Assembly (NCBI GenBank): GCA_016192145.1
Contig: JACPUT010000017.1
Location: forward strand, 91,564 to 155,563
Direction: 5' to 3'
Length of the DNA stretch: 64,000 bases
Origin: Acidobacteriota bacterium
Lineage (GTDB): Bacteria; Acidobacteriota; Holophagae; Holophagales; Holophagaceae
Part shown: piece by piece, positions 55,349-63,740 of the stretch
Position numbering within the stretch: the first letter of the stretch is position 1
Layout: every line of letters starts with the position of its first letter
Position numbers and translations under genes: made by a program
The notes under the pieces: generated by a model
What the model was told of the DNA's origin: nothing
Database searches by the model: none
What the model saw: only the letters and a program-made list of their open reading frames with translations

Positions 55349-55588
55349 ATGACCCGTATCCACTCCCTCGCCCTCGAACAGGGCAACTCCAAGGAAGGCC
55401 GCTTCCTCCTCGTGCAGGTCGCCCACGCCAACATGCGCGGCGCCCTTCGCGTCGCCCTCGCCGAGGCCGCCAAGCAGGGGGGCCGCTGGCGCCTCGTGCA
55501 CAAGTCCGTCCGCCGCACCGGCCTCGCCATCCCCACGGGCGAAGTCATGGGCGTGACCGGGCCCTTTGACTACGCGGTCGAGGACTAA
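55349..55588 (+). CDS. Small conserved-looking protein of unknown function in the haem operon
   Basis: 79 residues, ATG at 55349 with TGGAG 6 bases upstream, ending 2 bases before hemE. Basic and soluble: many Arg and Lys, with segments EGRFLLVQVAHANMRGALRV and KSVRRTGLAIPTGEVMGVTG; about half is predicted helix. No Cys cluster or known haem-binding pair is seen. The location between hemL and hemE suggests a role in the pathway, but I do not recognise the family. Confidence 0.7.
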   Translation: MTRIHSLALEQGNSKEGRFLLVQVAHANMRGALRVALAEAAKQGGRWRLVHKSVRRTGLAIPTGEVMGVTGPFDYAVED

Positions 55589-55590
55589 CC

Positions 55591-56586
55591 ATGACCAATC
55601 AACTCGTCCGCGTGCTCCAGGGCGAAGTCATCGCCCCGCCCCCCGTGTGGTTCATGCGCCAGGCGGGCCGCTTCCTGCCCGAGTACCGGGCCATCCGCGC
55701 CAAGGCCACCTTCGAGCAGCTGCTCAATGACAGCGACCTCGCGGCGGAAGTCTCCCTGCAGCCCATCCGCCGCTTCCCCAAGATCGACGGCGCCATCATC
55801 TTCAGCGACATCCTCGTGATCCTGGATGCCCTGGGCTGCGGCGTGACGATCCCCGAGGGCGGCCCCGTGCTGGCCCGCACCCTGGATCAGATCCCCCTCG
55901 ACCAGCCCCTGGACGAGGCCGTGTTCAAGCCCGTGTGCGACGCCCTGCGGAAGGTCCGCAAGGAGCTGCCGCCCGAGAAGGCCCTGCTCGGCTTCGCCGG
56001 CGCCCCCTGGACCCTGCTCGCCTACGGTCTGGAAGGGAAGGGGAGCAAGACCTGGAGCCGCGCCAAGACCTTCCTCCACAAGGAGCCCGTGAAGGCCCAG
56101 AAGTGGCTGGAGAAGCTGGCCGACGCCGCCGCCCGGCTGCTCAACCTCCACATCGAGGCCGGCGCCCAGGCCGTGCAGCTCTTCGACACCTGGGCCGGTG
56201 AGCTGGATGCCGACGACTACGCCACCCTGGCGCTGCCCGCCGCCCGCCGCACCCTGGAGCAGGTGACGAGTGTCCCCACCCTCTTCTTCGCCCGCACCGG
56301 CTACCTGCCCGACGCCCTCAACGATCTGCCCTGCGCCGGTCTCGCCGTGCCCTGGCAGGTGCCCATTTCCGAGGCCCGCCGCCGCTTCAGTGGCAAAGTG
56401 CTCCAGGGCAACCTGGATCCCGTGGCCCTGCTGGCGGGCCCCGAGGTTGCGGTCCGGAAGACGAGGGCCATCCTGGATGCCATGAAGGGTCACGCGCACG
56501 TCTTCAACCTCGGCCACGGCCTCGTGCCGGAGACGAATCCCGACGTGCTTGCGGCGGTCATCGAAGAAGTAAAGAAGTCCCTATGA
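55591..56586 (+). CDS. hemE: Uroporphyrinogen decarboxylase
   Basis: Removes the four acetate carboxyls of uroporphyrinogen III. 331 residues with the N-terminal PVWFMRQAGRFLPEYRAIR motif, IIFSDILVILDALGCGV, GFAGAPWTLLAYGLEGKGSK, LFDTWAGELDADDY and FNLGHGLVPETNPD near the end. The TGA lies at the very start of the next repeat element. Confidence 0.97.
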   Translation: MTNQLVRVLQGEVIAPPPVWFMRQAGRFLPEYRAIRAKATFEQLLNDSDLAAEVSLQPIRRFPKIDGAIIFSDILVILDALGCGVTIPEGGPVLARTLDQIPLDQPLDEAVFKPVCDALRKVRKELPPEKALLGFAGAPWTLLAYGLEGKGSKTWSRAKTFLHKEPVKAQKWLEKLADAAARLLNLHIEAGAQAVQLFDTWAGELDADDYATLALPAARRTLEQVTSVPTLFFARTGYLPDALNDLPCAGLAVPWQVPISEARRRFSGKVLQGNLDPVALLAGPEVAVRKTRAILDAMKGHAHVFNLGHGLVPETNPDVLAAVIEEVKKSL

Positions 56587-56692
56587 AACCGCGAATGGCG
56601 CGAATGAACGCGAATGGAGGCTTGGGACATCGTTTCCCCGACCCCCTCCCTGCGTTCATTCGCGTCCATTCGCGTCATTCGCGGTTGAAACC
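56585..56692. repeat. Mirrored tandem-repeat element, CGCGAATGG units, copy 3 (hemE/hemN)
   Basis: Left arm 56585-56618 begins within the hemE stop codon; right arm 56652-56692 ends on the base before the hemN ATG. The arms, CGCGAATG-type units and their inverse, pair over about 30 positions around a 33-base centre. No Shine-Dalgarno sequence is visible between the right arm and the hemN ATG, so hemN translation would start from sequence that belongs to the element. Confidence 0.85.
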
Positions 56693-58057
56693 ATGAACAA
56701 CCTCATCGATCTCGTCCGCCACTACGACCGTCCCGGGCCGCGCTACACGGGCTACCCCATGCCCCCGGCCTGGCATGACGACTTCCCGGAGTCGGAGCTG
56801 ATCGAGGGCCTCAAGCGGGCCGATCAGAGCAAGGAGGCGCTGAGCTTCTACGCGCACCTGCCCTTCTGCAAGCGCCGCTGCGCCTACTGCGGCTGCAACG
56901 TCGTCATCAGCCCCCACTACGATCCCGTCGAGTCCTTCCTCCAGCACCTGGAACAGGAGCTGGATCTGTGGGCCTCCCACCTGCCAAACCGCCGCGGCGT
57001 CCTGCAGCTGCACTGGGGCGGGGGCACGCCCACCTACCTCGAAGTGCCCGAGCTGCGCCGCACCTTCAAGATGATCACGGACCGGTTCCCCCTGCTGCCC
57101 GGCGCGGAAGTAAGCCTGGAGGCGGATCCCACCTTCCTGCGCCCGGACCAGCTGCCCGCCCTGCGCGACATGGGCTTCAACCGAGTCTCCTTCGGCGTGC
57201 AAGACCTCGACAAGGATGTGCAGGAACTCATCACCCGCGGGCAGACCTGGGAGCAGACGCTCGCCGCCGTGAAGCAGGCCCGCAGCGTGGGCTTCGAGGG
57301 CGTGAACCTGGACCTGGTGTACGGCCTCCCCGGCCAGACCTTGGAGAAGTTCCGCCGCACCCTGGACGAGGTCATCGCCCTCCAGCCCAATCGCCTCGCC
57401 GTCTACGGCTTCGCCTACCTGCCCAAGATGATGCCCTTCCAGCGCAGCATCCCGGCGGAGACGATCCCCACCCCGGACAACAAGCTGCAGCTCCTCCTCA
57501 TGGCCACGGAGAAGCTGGAGGCCGCGGGCTACGTGGCGGTGGGCATGGACCACTTCGCCCACCCCGAGGACAGCCTCGCCAAGGCCGTGAAGGATGGCAG
57601 CATCATCCGCAACTTCATGGGCTACGCGGTGCAGGGCGGCCCCGACATGGTGAGCATCGGACCCAGCGCCATCAGCGACGTGGGCGGCGTGTACCACCAG
57701 AACGACAAGATCCTCTCCAAGTGGGAGAAGGCGGTCGGCAGCGGGCACTTCGCCATGCACAAGGGCCACACCTGCACCATCGAGGACCGCATGCGCCGCT
57801 GGGTCATCCACCAGGTCATGGGCCGCTTCGAACTGAGGTGGGCGGACCTCAAGGCCAAGTGGGGCGTGGATGGCCCCGCCCACTTCGCCCAGGCCCTGCA
57901 GGAGCTCAACGCCGAGGAGCCCATGGGCACCGTGAAGGTCACGGCGGAGGGCGTCTTTGTCACGGAGCTGGGCCGCCGCTTCGTGCGCAACCTGGCCATG
58001 CCCTTCGACGCCTACATGGAACAAATGGCGGGAAAAACCTTCAGCCGCACCGTCTAG
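56693..58057 (+). CDS. hemN: Oxygen-independent coproporphyrinogen III oxidase
   Basis: Radical SAM enzyme converting coproporphyrinogen III to protoporphyrinogen IX without oxygen. 454 residues, the true HemN length. GPRYTGYPMPPAW at the N-terminus, the cluster motif CKRRCAYCGC (Cys59, Cys63, Cys66, with the extra Cys68 of real HemN), GGGTPTYLEVPEL, RVSFGVQDLD and the C-terminal HemN domain. The presence of HemN fits an anaerobic or facultative lifestyle. Confidence 0.96.
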   Translation: MNNLIDLVRHYDRPGPRYTGYPMPPAWHDDFPESELIEGLKRADQSKEALSFYAHLPFCKRRCAYCGCNVVISPHYDPVESFLQHLEQELDLWASHLPNRRGVLQLHWGGGTPTYLEVPELRRTFKMITDRFPLLPGAEVSLEADPTFLRPDQLPALRDMGFNRVSFGVQDLDKDVQELITRGQTWEQTLAAVKQARSVGFEGVNLDLVYGLPGQTLEKFRRTLDEVIALQPNRLAVYGFAYLPKMMPFQRSIPAETIPTPDNKLQLLLMATEKLEAAGYVAVGMDHFAHPEDSLAKAVKDGSIIRNFMGYAVQGGPDMVSIGPSAISDVGGVYHQNDKILSKWEKAVGSGHFAMHKGHTCTIEDRMRRWVIHQVMGRFELRWADLKAKWGVDGPAHFAQALQELNAEEPMGTVKVTAEGVFVTELGRRFVRNLAMPFDAYMEQMAGKTFSRTV

Positions 58058-58106
58058 CCCGCGCGGGGCCCCAGCGCCCCGCACCCCTTCCCGGTAGGCT
58101 GAGCCC

Positions 58107-59075
58107 ATGCACCGTGACACCGCGATCCTCCTACTTAACCTTGGCGGCCCCGTCACGCTGAAGCACGTGGAGCCCTTCCTCTACGCGCTCTTCAGCGACC
58201 GGGACCTCATCAAGCTGCCCGGGCCCGCATGGTTCCAGCCCACCTACGCCTGGGGCATCTCCAAGCTGCGGCGCAAGGGCGCCATGCAGCGGTACGCGGA
58301 GATCGGCGGCGGTTCGCCTCTGCTGCGCGAGAGCGCCGCCCAAGCCGCGGCCCTGCGTTCGCGCCTGAGGGCCGCGGGCATCCAGAGCCCCGTGAAGCTC
58401 GTCTTCCGAACCAGCGCCCCCCGCGCGAAGGGGATGCTGGCGGCGCTGAAGAAGGAGGGCGTGACGAAGCTGCTCCCCGTCACCCTCTATCCCCACGCCT
58501 GCCACGCCACCACCGGCAGTTCCCTCCGCGAGTTGGAGAAAGAGGCGAAGGCCTACGGCATGACGCTCCTCCCCGGCGTCCGCGACCACGCCGTGGATCC
58601 CGACTACATCGAATCCTGGGTGCAGCCCCTGCGCGAGGCTTTGGAGGAACTGCCCTACGCCACCGTGCTCTTCAGCGCCCACAGCCTGCCCGTGAAACAG
58701 ATCCAGGCCAGCGGGGATCCCTACGAGGGCGAGGTCCATGCCACGGTGGACGCCATCAAGGCCCGCATCGGCGACATCCCCGGCGGATTCATCCTGGGTT
58801 ACCAGAGCCGCGTGGGGCCCATCAAGTGGCTGGAACCCAACCTGCGGCACTTGATGAAGGACCTCGGCGGCCGCGACGTCATCGTGCTGCCCATCAGCTT
58901 CGTGAGCGAGCACATCGAGACTCTCCACGAGCTGGATATCGAATACAAGGAGATGGCCGATCACGCGGGCGTGCGCACCTGGAAGCGTCTCCGCACGCCC
59001 GGCACCCATCCGAAGTACGTGGAGTGCCTCGTGCGCCACACCCTCGAGGCCCTCGGCACCGGAGTTCCCGCATGA
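58107..59075 (+). CDS. hemH: Ferrochelatase
   Basis: Inserts Fe2+ into protoporphyrin IX. 322 residues. LLLNLGGPVTLKHVEPFLYA, YAEIGGGSPLLRES, the catalytic His192 in LFSAHSLPVKQI and LPISFVSEHIETLHELDIEY with the active-site Glu are present. Its stop overlaps the hemY-type gene start (ATGA). Confidence 0.96.
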   Translation: MHRDTAILLLNLGGPVTLKHVEPFLYALFSDRDLIKLPGPAWFQPTYAWGISKLRRKGAMQRYAEIGGGSPLLRESAAQAAALRSRLRAAGIQSPVKLVFRTSAPRAKGMLAALKKEGVTKLLPVTLYPHACHATTGSSLRELEKEAKAYGMTLLPGVRDHAVDPDYIESWVQPLREALEELPYATVLFSAHSLPVKQIQASGDPYEGEVHATVDAIKARIGDIPGGFILGYQSRVGPIKWLEPNLRHLMKDLGGRDVIVLPISFVSEHIETLHELDIEYKEMADHAGVRTWKRLRTPGTHPKYVECLVRHTLEALGTGVPA

Positions 59076-60346
59076 GCACGTTGATCCTCGGCGCTGGCAT
59101 CAGTGGGCTCCTCTCCGCCTGGCATCTCCAGCGCCGGGGCGAATCCATCGAGATCTGGGAAGCCCAGGGCCACGTGGGCGGCTGGGTGCAGACCCTGGAC
59201 TGGGCGGGCCCCAGCGGCGAGGCGGGCCACCTGGAGCGCGGGCCCCAGGGCGTGCTCGTGGCGCCCGGGTCCCCCTGCGACAAGCTCTTCACCGAGATCG
59301 AGCTGAAGGTGCACCGCCCGGGCCACGGCGCCCGCTGGCTGGGGCGTGGCGGCAAGCTGATCCCCGTGCCCAGCCACCCCGTGCAGCTGATGCTGTCGCC
59401 GCTGCTCTCCGTGGGCGCCAAACTGCGCATGATGCTGGAGCCCTTCCAGGCCGTGCGCCCGGCGGAGCCCGAGGAGACGCTCTTCGATTTCGCGGCTCGC
59501 CGCCTGGGCCGGGGCGCGGCGGAGACGATGATGCCCGCCATGGTGGCCGGGATCCTGGCCGCGCCGCCCCAGATCCTCAGCGTGGACGCCATGCCCAAGC
59601 TCCGCGAGTGGGAAGCCACGGGCTCCATGGTCAAGGGCATGGGCAAGGGGGGCCGCTCTGAAATGGTGGTGCCCAAGGGCGGCATGGGCAGCCTGCCCAA
59701 GGCCCTCTCCGCCAAGCTGCCGGCCATCCGCACGGGGCTCCGCGCGGAATCCCTCCAGCGCGAAGGCAAGGCCTGGCGCGTGACGGGCGGCGGTGAAACC
59801 CGCCTCGTGGACCGAGTGATCCTCGCGCTGCCCGCCTTCGAGGCGGCGGCCCTGCTGGGCTCCGCCGCGCCCCAGAGCGCCACGGCCCTCGCCGCCATGC
59901 CCTACACCAGCGTGAAGCTGTACAACAGCCGCCACGAGAACCTTGAGGGCCTCAAGGATGGCTTCGGCTTCCTCATCCATCCGCCGGAAGGGAAGGGGTT
60001 CCTGGGAGCCCTCGTGCCCTCCTGGATGGATCCCGACTCCGCGCCCCAGGGCCTCATGCAGCTCCGCGCCTTCATCGGCGGCGCTTTCCCCGTGGCCCCC
60101 GGCGTGGATTCCGTAGAGGGCGTGCAAGCCACCCTCCAGCACTGGGTGCCGGAGCTCTCCGAGGCCCGCCAGACCCGCCTCGTGGAGTGCCCCAACGCCA
60201 TCCCCCGCGCCGAGCTGGGCCACCGCGCCCGCCTCGCCCAGGCCCTGGGCGGCCTGCCCGAAGGGGTCGACTGGATCAGCAATGCTCGGTTCGGCCCAGG
60301 CGTGCGGGATCTGGTGGAGTCGTTGGAGGCCTACGAATTCAGGTAG
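59072..60346 (+). CDS. hemY: Protoporphyrinogen oxidase, HemY type (flavin)
   Basis: 424 residues from the ATG overlapping hemH. The FAD-binding motif LILGAGISGLLSAWHLQRRG starts at residue 4, followed by IEIWEAQGHVGGWVQTL and GPQGVLVAPGS; the middle has EMVVPKGGMGSLPKALSAKL. This is the oxygen-type flavoprotein (sometimes called HemG in genome files). With HemN just upstream, the operon pairs an oxygen-independent and a flavin oxidase. It ends the haem operon; a repeat element follows 49 bp later. Confidence 0.92.
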   Translation: MSTLILGAGISGLLSAWHLQRRGESIEIWEAQGHVGGWVQTLDWAGPSGEAGHLERGPQGVLVAPGSPCDKLFTEIELKVHRPGHGARWLGRGGKLIPVPSHPVQLMLSPLLSVGAKLRMMLEPFQAVRPAEPEETLFDFAARRLGRGAAETMMPAMVAGILAAPPQILSVDAMPKLREWEATGSMVKGMGKGGRSEMVVPKGGMGSLPKALSAKLPAIRTGLRAESLQREGKAWRVTGGGETRLVDRVILALPAFEAAALLGSAAPQSATALAAMPYTSVKLYNSRHENLEGLKDGFGFLIHPPEGKGFLGALVPSWMDPDSAPQGLMQLRAFIGGAFPVAPGVDSVEGVQATLQHWVPELSEARQTRLVECPNAIPRAELGHRARLAQALGGLPEGVDWISNARFGPGVRDLVESLEAYEFR

Positions 60347-60394
60347 CCGGGAAGCATCTGGCCTGACGATCGAAGCCGTAGGATTCTCGGAAAC

Positions 60395-60475
60395 CTCATC
60401 CCCTTCATCCCCTTCATCCCCTTCATCCAGGCCAAATAGAACTTCTGGCCTGGATGGAGGGGATGAAGGGGATGA
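60395..60475. repeat. Mirrored tandem-repeat element, CATCCCCTT units, after the haem operon
   Basis: Left arm 60395-60434 holds about three and a half 9-base units CATCCCCTT and then CATCCAGGCCA; right arm 60446-60475 begins TGGCCTGGATG and carries the inverse GGATGAAGG units. Arms pair over about 28 positions with an 11-base loop. It may serve as the operon's terminator, although no T-run follows. The remaining 258-bp gap to the next gene holds nothing else that I recognise. Confidence 0.8.
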
Positions 60476-60604
60476 CTGCAGTTGAATGAGGCGCTTAGGT
60501 TGAGGGCTTTTCCAGGCGGCGAGATGGGTGAAGAGATTTCACAGGACCTGACTTTCTAAGCCGGTTTTTCCTGCCATGCTGTGGGCCTCATCCAGGAGAA
60601 CCCC

Positions 60605-60985
60605 ATGCGTCTTTTCCTCGCACCCCTCATCGCCCTCACGGCCCTCGTGGCTCAGGATGCACCTTCCGCCGAAGTGAAGGTCGGCACCGGCGTCGAGAAG
60701 ATGGCCCTGCAGGGCGAAGCCACCGAGTTCAAGGTGGCCGCCAACACGAAGATTTATGCCTGGACGTCCGTGAAGGGCGCCGCCGATAGCACCATCACCG
60801 TGAGCTTCGAGAAGGACGGCAAGCAGGTTTCCAAGCAGGAACTGAAGGTGGCCCGCAGCCCCTACCGCACCTGGGCCTTCCGCACCTTCCGCGCGGGCGA
60901 TGCCGGCAAGTGGACCGCCAAGGTTCTGGACGCTGACGGCAAGGCCCTGGGTGAAGCCGCCTTCACCGTCGAGGTGGAGAAGTAG
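60605..60985 (+). CDS. DUF2914-domain exported protein
   Basis: 126 residues from the ATG at 60605, preceded by AGGAG with a 6-base spacer. Signal peptide RLFLAPLIALTALVAQDAP, then a single compact beta-domain with YAWTSVKGAADSTI, SFEKDGKQVSKQELKV, SPYRTWAFRTFRAGDAGKWT and AAFTVEVEK, the order of the DUF2914 family. Function unknown; probably periplasmic. The next gene starts 2 bases after the stop, so they form one operon. Confidence 0.85.
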   Translation: MRLFLAPLIALTALVAQDAPSAEVKVGTGVEKMALQGEATEFKVAANTKIYAWTSVKGAADSTITVSFEKDGKQVSKQELKVARSPYRTWAFRTFRAGDAGKWTAKVLDADGKALGEAAFTVEVEK

Positions 60986-60987
60986 GG

Positions 60988-61839
60988 ATGAAGGCACTGA
61001 TCGTTGGGCTGGTGCCTGCCGCCCTACTCGGGCAGGCACCCGCCGCTCCGACATCCAACTGGACCGACAAGGCCAGCCTCAGCTACGTCGCCGTGGGCGG
61101 CAACGCCCAAAGCCAGAGCCTGGGCTTCGCCAACGAGTACCTCTACCAGTGGGTGGCCTCCAGCTTGGCCTTCAACCTGTCCGGCGTGCGGGTCAACACC
61201 ACCACCATCGAGCGCAGCGCCTCGGGCACCAGCGCCACCAACTACACGTTGGTGGAGACCACCACCCAGAGGACCACCAGCGAAGCCTATACGGCGCTGC
61301 TGCGCTACGACCACAAGTTCACCGAGCACTCCTTCTGGTTCGGCGCCGGCACCTGGGATCGCAACCGGCCCGCGGGGCTCGACAACCGCTACAAGGGCAT
61401 CCTCGGCGTGGGCAACGCGTGGGTGGATTCCGGGCGCACCAAACTCCGCACGGATTACGGCTTCGGCTACACCCAGGAGGATCCCCTCTTCCGACCCGAG
61501 GGTTTCACCGATAGCTACGCCACCTGGCAGCTGGGCGCGAAGTTGGAGCAGAAGGTGCTCGAGACTTCCGCCTTCGCCTCCGAGCTCTCCCTCAGCGGGA
61601 GCCTGAAGGAGGGGCGCGATTGGTTCGGCACCCTCAAGAACACCTTCACCACCACCCTGAGCCAGCGCCTGGCCCTAAAGGTGGGCTATGACCTCGCCTA
61701 CCGGAACAGGCCCCACGTGCTCGGCATCGACATCCTCGAGGCCCCCGTGGCAACGCCCCCGGTGGTGCTGGGCAAAGCCCCGGTGGAGCTGAAGACGCTC
61801 GATACGGTGTTTACCACCAGCCTGGTGATCACGTTCTAG
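60988..61839 (+). CDS. DUF481 (YdiY-like) outer-membrane barrel protein
   Basis: 283 residues with a signal peptide (ALIVGLVPAALLGQAPA). The mature part has repeating beta-strands of alternating polarity: ASLSYVAVGGNAQSQSLGFA, YTALLRYDHKFTEHSFWFGA, LSGSLKEGRDWFGTLKNTFT and the C-terminal FTTSLVITF with terminal Phe. This is the DUF481/YdiY pattern of small outer-membrane barrels; role unknown. It is coupled to the DUF2914 gene. Confidence 0.88.
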   Translation: MKALIVGLVPAALLGQAPAAPTSNWTDKASLSYVAVGGNAQSQSLGFANEYLYQWVASSLAFNLSGVRVNTTTIERSASGTSATNYTLVETTTQRTTSEAYTALLRYDHKFTEHSFWFGAGTWDRNRPAGLDNRYKGILGVGNAWVDSGRTKLRTDYGFGYTQEDPLFRPEGFTDSYATWQLGAKLEQKVLETSAFASELSLSGSLKEGRDWFGTLKNTFTTTLSQRLALKVGYDLAYRNRPHVLGIDILEAPVATPPVVLGKAPVELKTLDTVFTTSLVITF

Positions 61840-61955
61840 CCGCACCCGATTCGATGACCCACGGCCGCATCAACCTGGTACCCAGGGACAAGGAACCCTG
61901 AGAACCCCCTTGCCCTCGCGAGGCGCGGGACCGAGCATGGGAACCGAGGTGTGCC

Positions 61956-62285
61956 ATGCGCATCGGGCCCGAGCCTCTCTTTCCCTTGAATCCCATCCGG
62001 CCAGATCGGAACGTCGAGTATCCGAGGGCCTTGGGGGCTGAATTCGTGGGAAGGCCCCTGCTGCAGTTTCCCGAGGTGAAACTCAAACCTCCGGAACCGC
62101 CGGAAACCAATCCCCGGGAGCCCCTCCAAGCCAAGCCCGGTGAACGGACTGAGGCCTTTGGCGCCTTCGAGCTCAAGAAAGTCGAGGCTCCCACTGGACG
62201 GGGCGCCCTGATCCAAGTGCAGCCTGCGCGAAGCACGCTTGAGCCCTCCGGCCCTCTGGGCTTCCGAGTGGATCTCCTGGCTTGA
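61956..62285 (+). CDS. Hypothetical Pro-rich protein
   Basis: 109 residues, ATG at 61956 with GAGG 6 bases upstream. The protein is rich in Pro, Glu and Arg and has no signal peptide, no cluster motifs and little predicted structure (KLKPPEPPETNPREPLQAKP). It lies between an envelope operon and a radical SAM gene with gaps of about 110 bp on each side. It could be a real intrinsically disordered protein or a chance frame. Confidence 0.45.
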   Translation: MRIGPEPLFPLNPIRPDRNVEYPRALGAEFVGRPLLQFPEVKLKPPEPPETNPREPLQAKPGERTEAFGAFELKKVEAPTGRGALIQVQPARSTLEPSGPLGFRVDLLA

Positions 62286-62393
62286 TTCGGGGGCTTGACT
62301 AACGCGAAATAAAAGCGAAACTGCTTCCATGCCTTTCGCCCAACGCCGTGGATCCATCTGGGATCCGCCGTGGGAATCGGACTTGGAAGCCCC

Positions 62394-63317
62394 ATGACCC
62401 CACTGCTGGAATCCACGCCCCCGCCCACCCTCTTCCGGGATATCGAAGTCCAGGGGGAGGAGGCGAGCAGCATCCTGCGCGCCCAAAAGGATCCCATCTA
62501 CGGGTTCAACTTCGGGCTCAGCGCCTATCGGGGCTGCAGCCACGGCTGCGCCTACTGCTATGTGCGCGACTATCCCGCCCGCGATCCCAAGCGCGGCCCC
62601 GGCGCCCTTCACGATCCGCTGGAGTGGGGCAAATGGGTGGCCCCCAAGCTCAACGCCCCCGCGTTGCTCTGGGCCCAACGGCACCGCCTCCATCAGCAGA
62701 CCGTCTTCCTCAGCTCCGCCACGGATCCCTACCAGCCCCTGGAGCGCGAGTTCCGCCTCACCCGTGGCTGCCTGGAAGTGCTGCTGCAGTGCCCCACCAC
62801 CCAGGTGATGGTGCTGACCCGCTCGCCCCTCATCCTCCAGGACGTGGACCTGCTCAAGGCCTTCGGTCCGCGCCTCAGCGTGGGCCTCTCCATCCCCACG
62901 GACGACGACACCGTCCGCCAGGTCACGGAACCCCCCGCGCCGCCCATCCCCAGCCGCTGGGCCACGCTGGAGCGGCTCTCCAAGGCCGGCCTCCACACCG
63001 GCGTCGCCGTGGCCCCCCTCATGCCCGTGCACGACCTCGACGCCTTCATCCGACGCGCCCGAGCCAGTGGCGCCACCTCCGCCTGGGTCGGCGGCCTCCA
63101 CCTCCTCCCCAAGGATCCCTTCCTTGGAACCCTGGCCCAGCACGGCTGGCTCCACGTCCTCGACCCTGACTACGTCACTGGCATTCGCGACGCCTTCCGC
63201 CACGCCTTCCCCCGCAGCGAACGCAGCAGCCGCACCCCCAAGCGTGGCCAAGGCGCCCACCTCCAACCCCCGCCGCCCATGGTGCGCCAGCCGGGGTTGT
63301 TCGATGCGGCGGTGTGA
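62394..63317 (+). CDS. PA0069-family radical SAM protein
   Basis: 307 residues from the ATG at 62394 (GGAAG 5 bases upstream; a GTG at 62370 is less likely). GLSAYRGCSHGCAYCYVRDY has the cluster cysteines Cys48, Cys52 and Cys55. VFLSSATDPYQPLEREFRLT and VMVLTRSPLILQDVDLLKAF are typical of the PA0069/SplB-like group, whose substrate is not established. The C-terminus is basic. Single gene. Confidence 0.9.
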   Translation: MTPLLESTPPPTLFRDIEVQGEEASSILRAQKDPIYGFNFGLSAYRGCSHGCAYCYVRDYPARDPKRGPGALHDPLEWGKWVAPKLNAPALLWAQRHRLHQQTVFLSSATDPYQPLEREFRLTRGCLEVLLQCPTTQVMVLTRSPLILQDVDLLKAFGPRLSVGLSIPTDDDTVRQVTEPPAPPIPSRWATLERLSKAGLHTGVAVAPLMPVHDLDAFIRRARASGATSAWVGGLHLLPKDPFLGTLAQHGWLHVLDPDYVTGIRDAFRHAFPRSERSSRTPKRGQGAHLQPPPPMVRQPGLFDAAV

Positions 63318-63740
63318 GGGGAAGGACCTCGATCAGGTCGGTCGCTTTTCGTGGGGATTGGCTCGATGGCTCTAGATTTCACGATACCAAGCGACGAGAA
63401 GGCCAATCTCGCGGTAGGTAAGGTCATGGCTGCCATCCGAGGGGCAAGGATCCTGTCTGACGTTGGCAATTGAACCAGGGGCCGGATAGGGGCTAGCCAT
63501 TGTGCGCCTAGGTTTCCCTCGGCTGGGGCAGCAAGCCCGTGCAGGGGCGATGAGCCTGGAGGTGATGGTGACCCCGGGGGGGGGAGCGGGCCTGCCGATG
63601 ATGGCACCGCCATGATCGAGTTGGGCGAGCAGGGTTGCCGCGTGTCCGAGAAACCGAAGTGGCTGGAAATGGCCCTGAGAAATGAGAGCCCTGAGGCGTG
63701 CGCAATACTTTCTACGCTCAATAGGAATCAGGACTCTTGA
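63318..63740. other. Intergenic region without a recognisable gene
   Basis: About 420 bases between the radical SAM gene and the candidate insertion-sequence end. A 35-codon frame from an ATG at 63366 (MALDFTIPSDEKANLAVGK...) reads well but is short and unrelated to anything I know. A minus-strand frame across 63170-63721 overlaps the radical SAM gene and looks like a shadow. I see no RNA gene. Confidence 0.4.

Noticed and set aside
53901..56692. CGCGAATG arrays considered as LexA- or Fur-type operator clusters
   Set aside because: They lie inside an operon, at stop codons and within coding sequence, and are arranged as long mirrored arms, which does not fit operator sites.
61836..63266. 476-codon minus-strand frame covering the radical SAM gene
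   Set aside because: The plus strand has the cluster motif and family segments; the minus translation has no features.
63170..63721. 183-codon minus-strand frame reaching into the right intergenic region
   Set aside because: Half of it is a shadow of the radical SAM gene, and the remainder is Ser/Pro-rich with no ribosome binding site.
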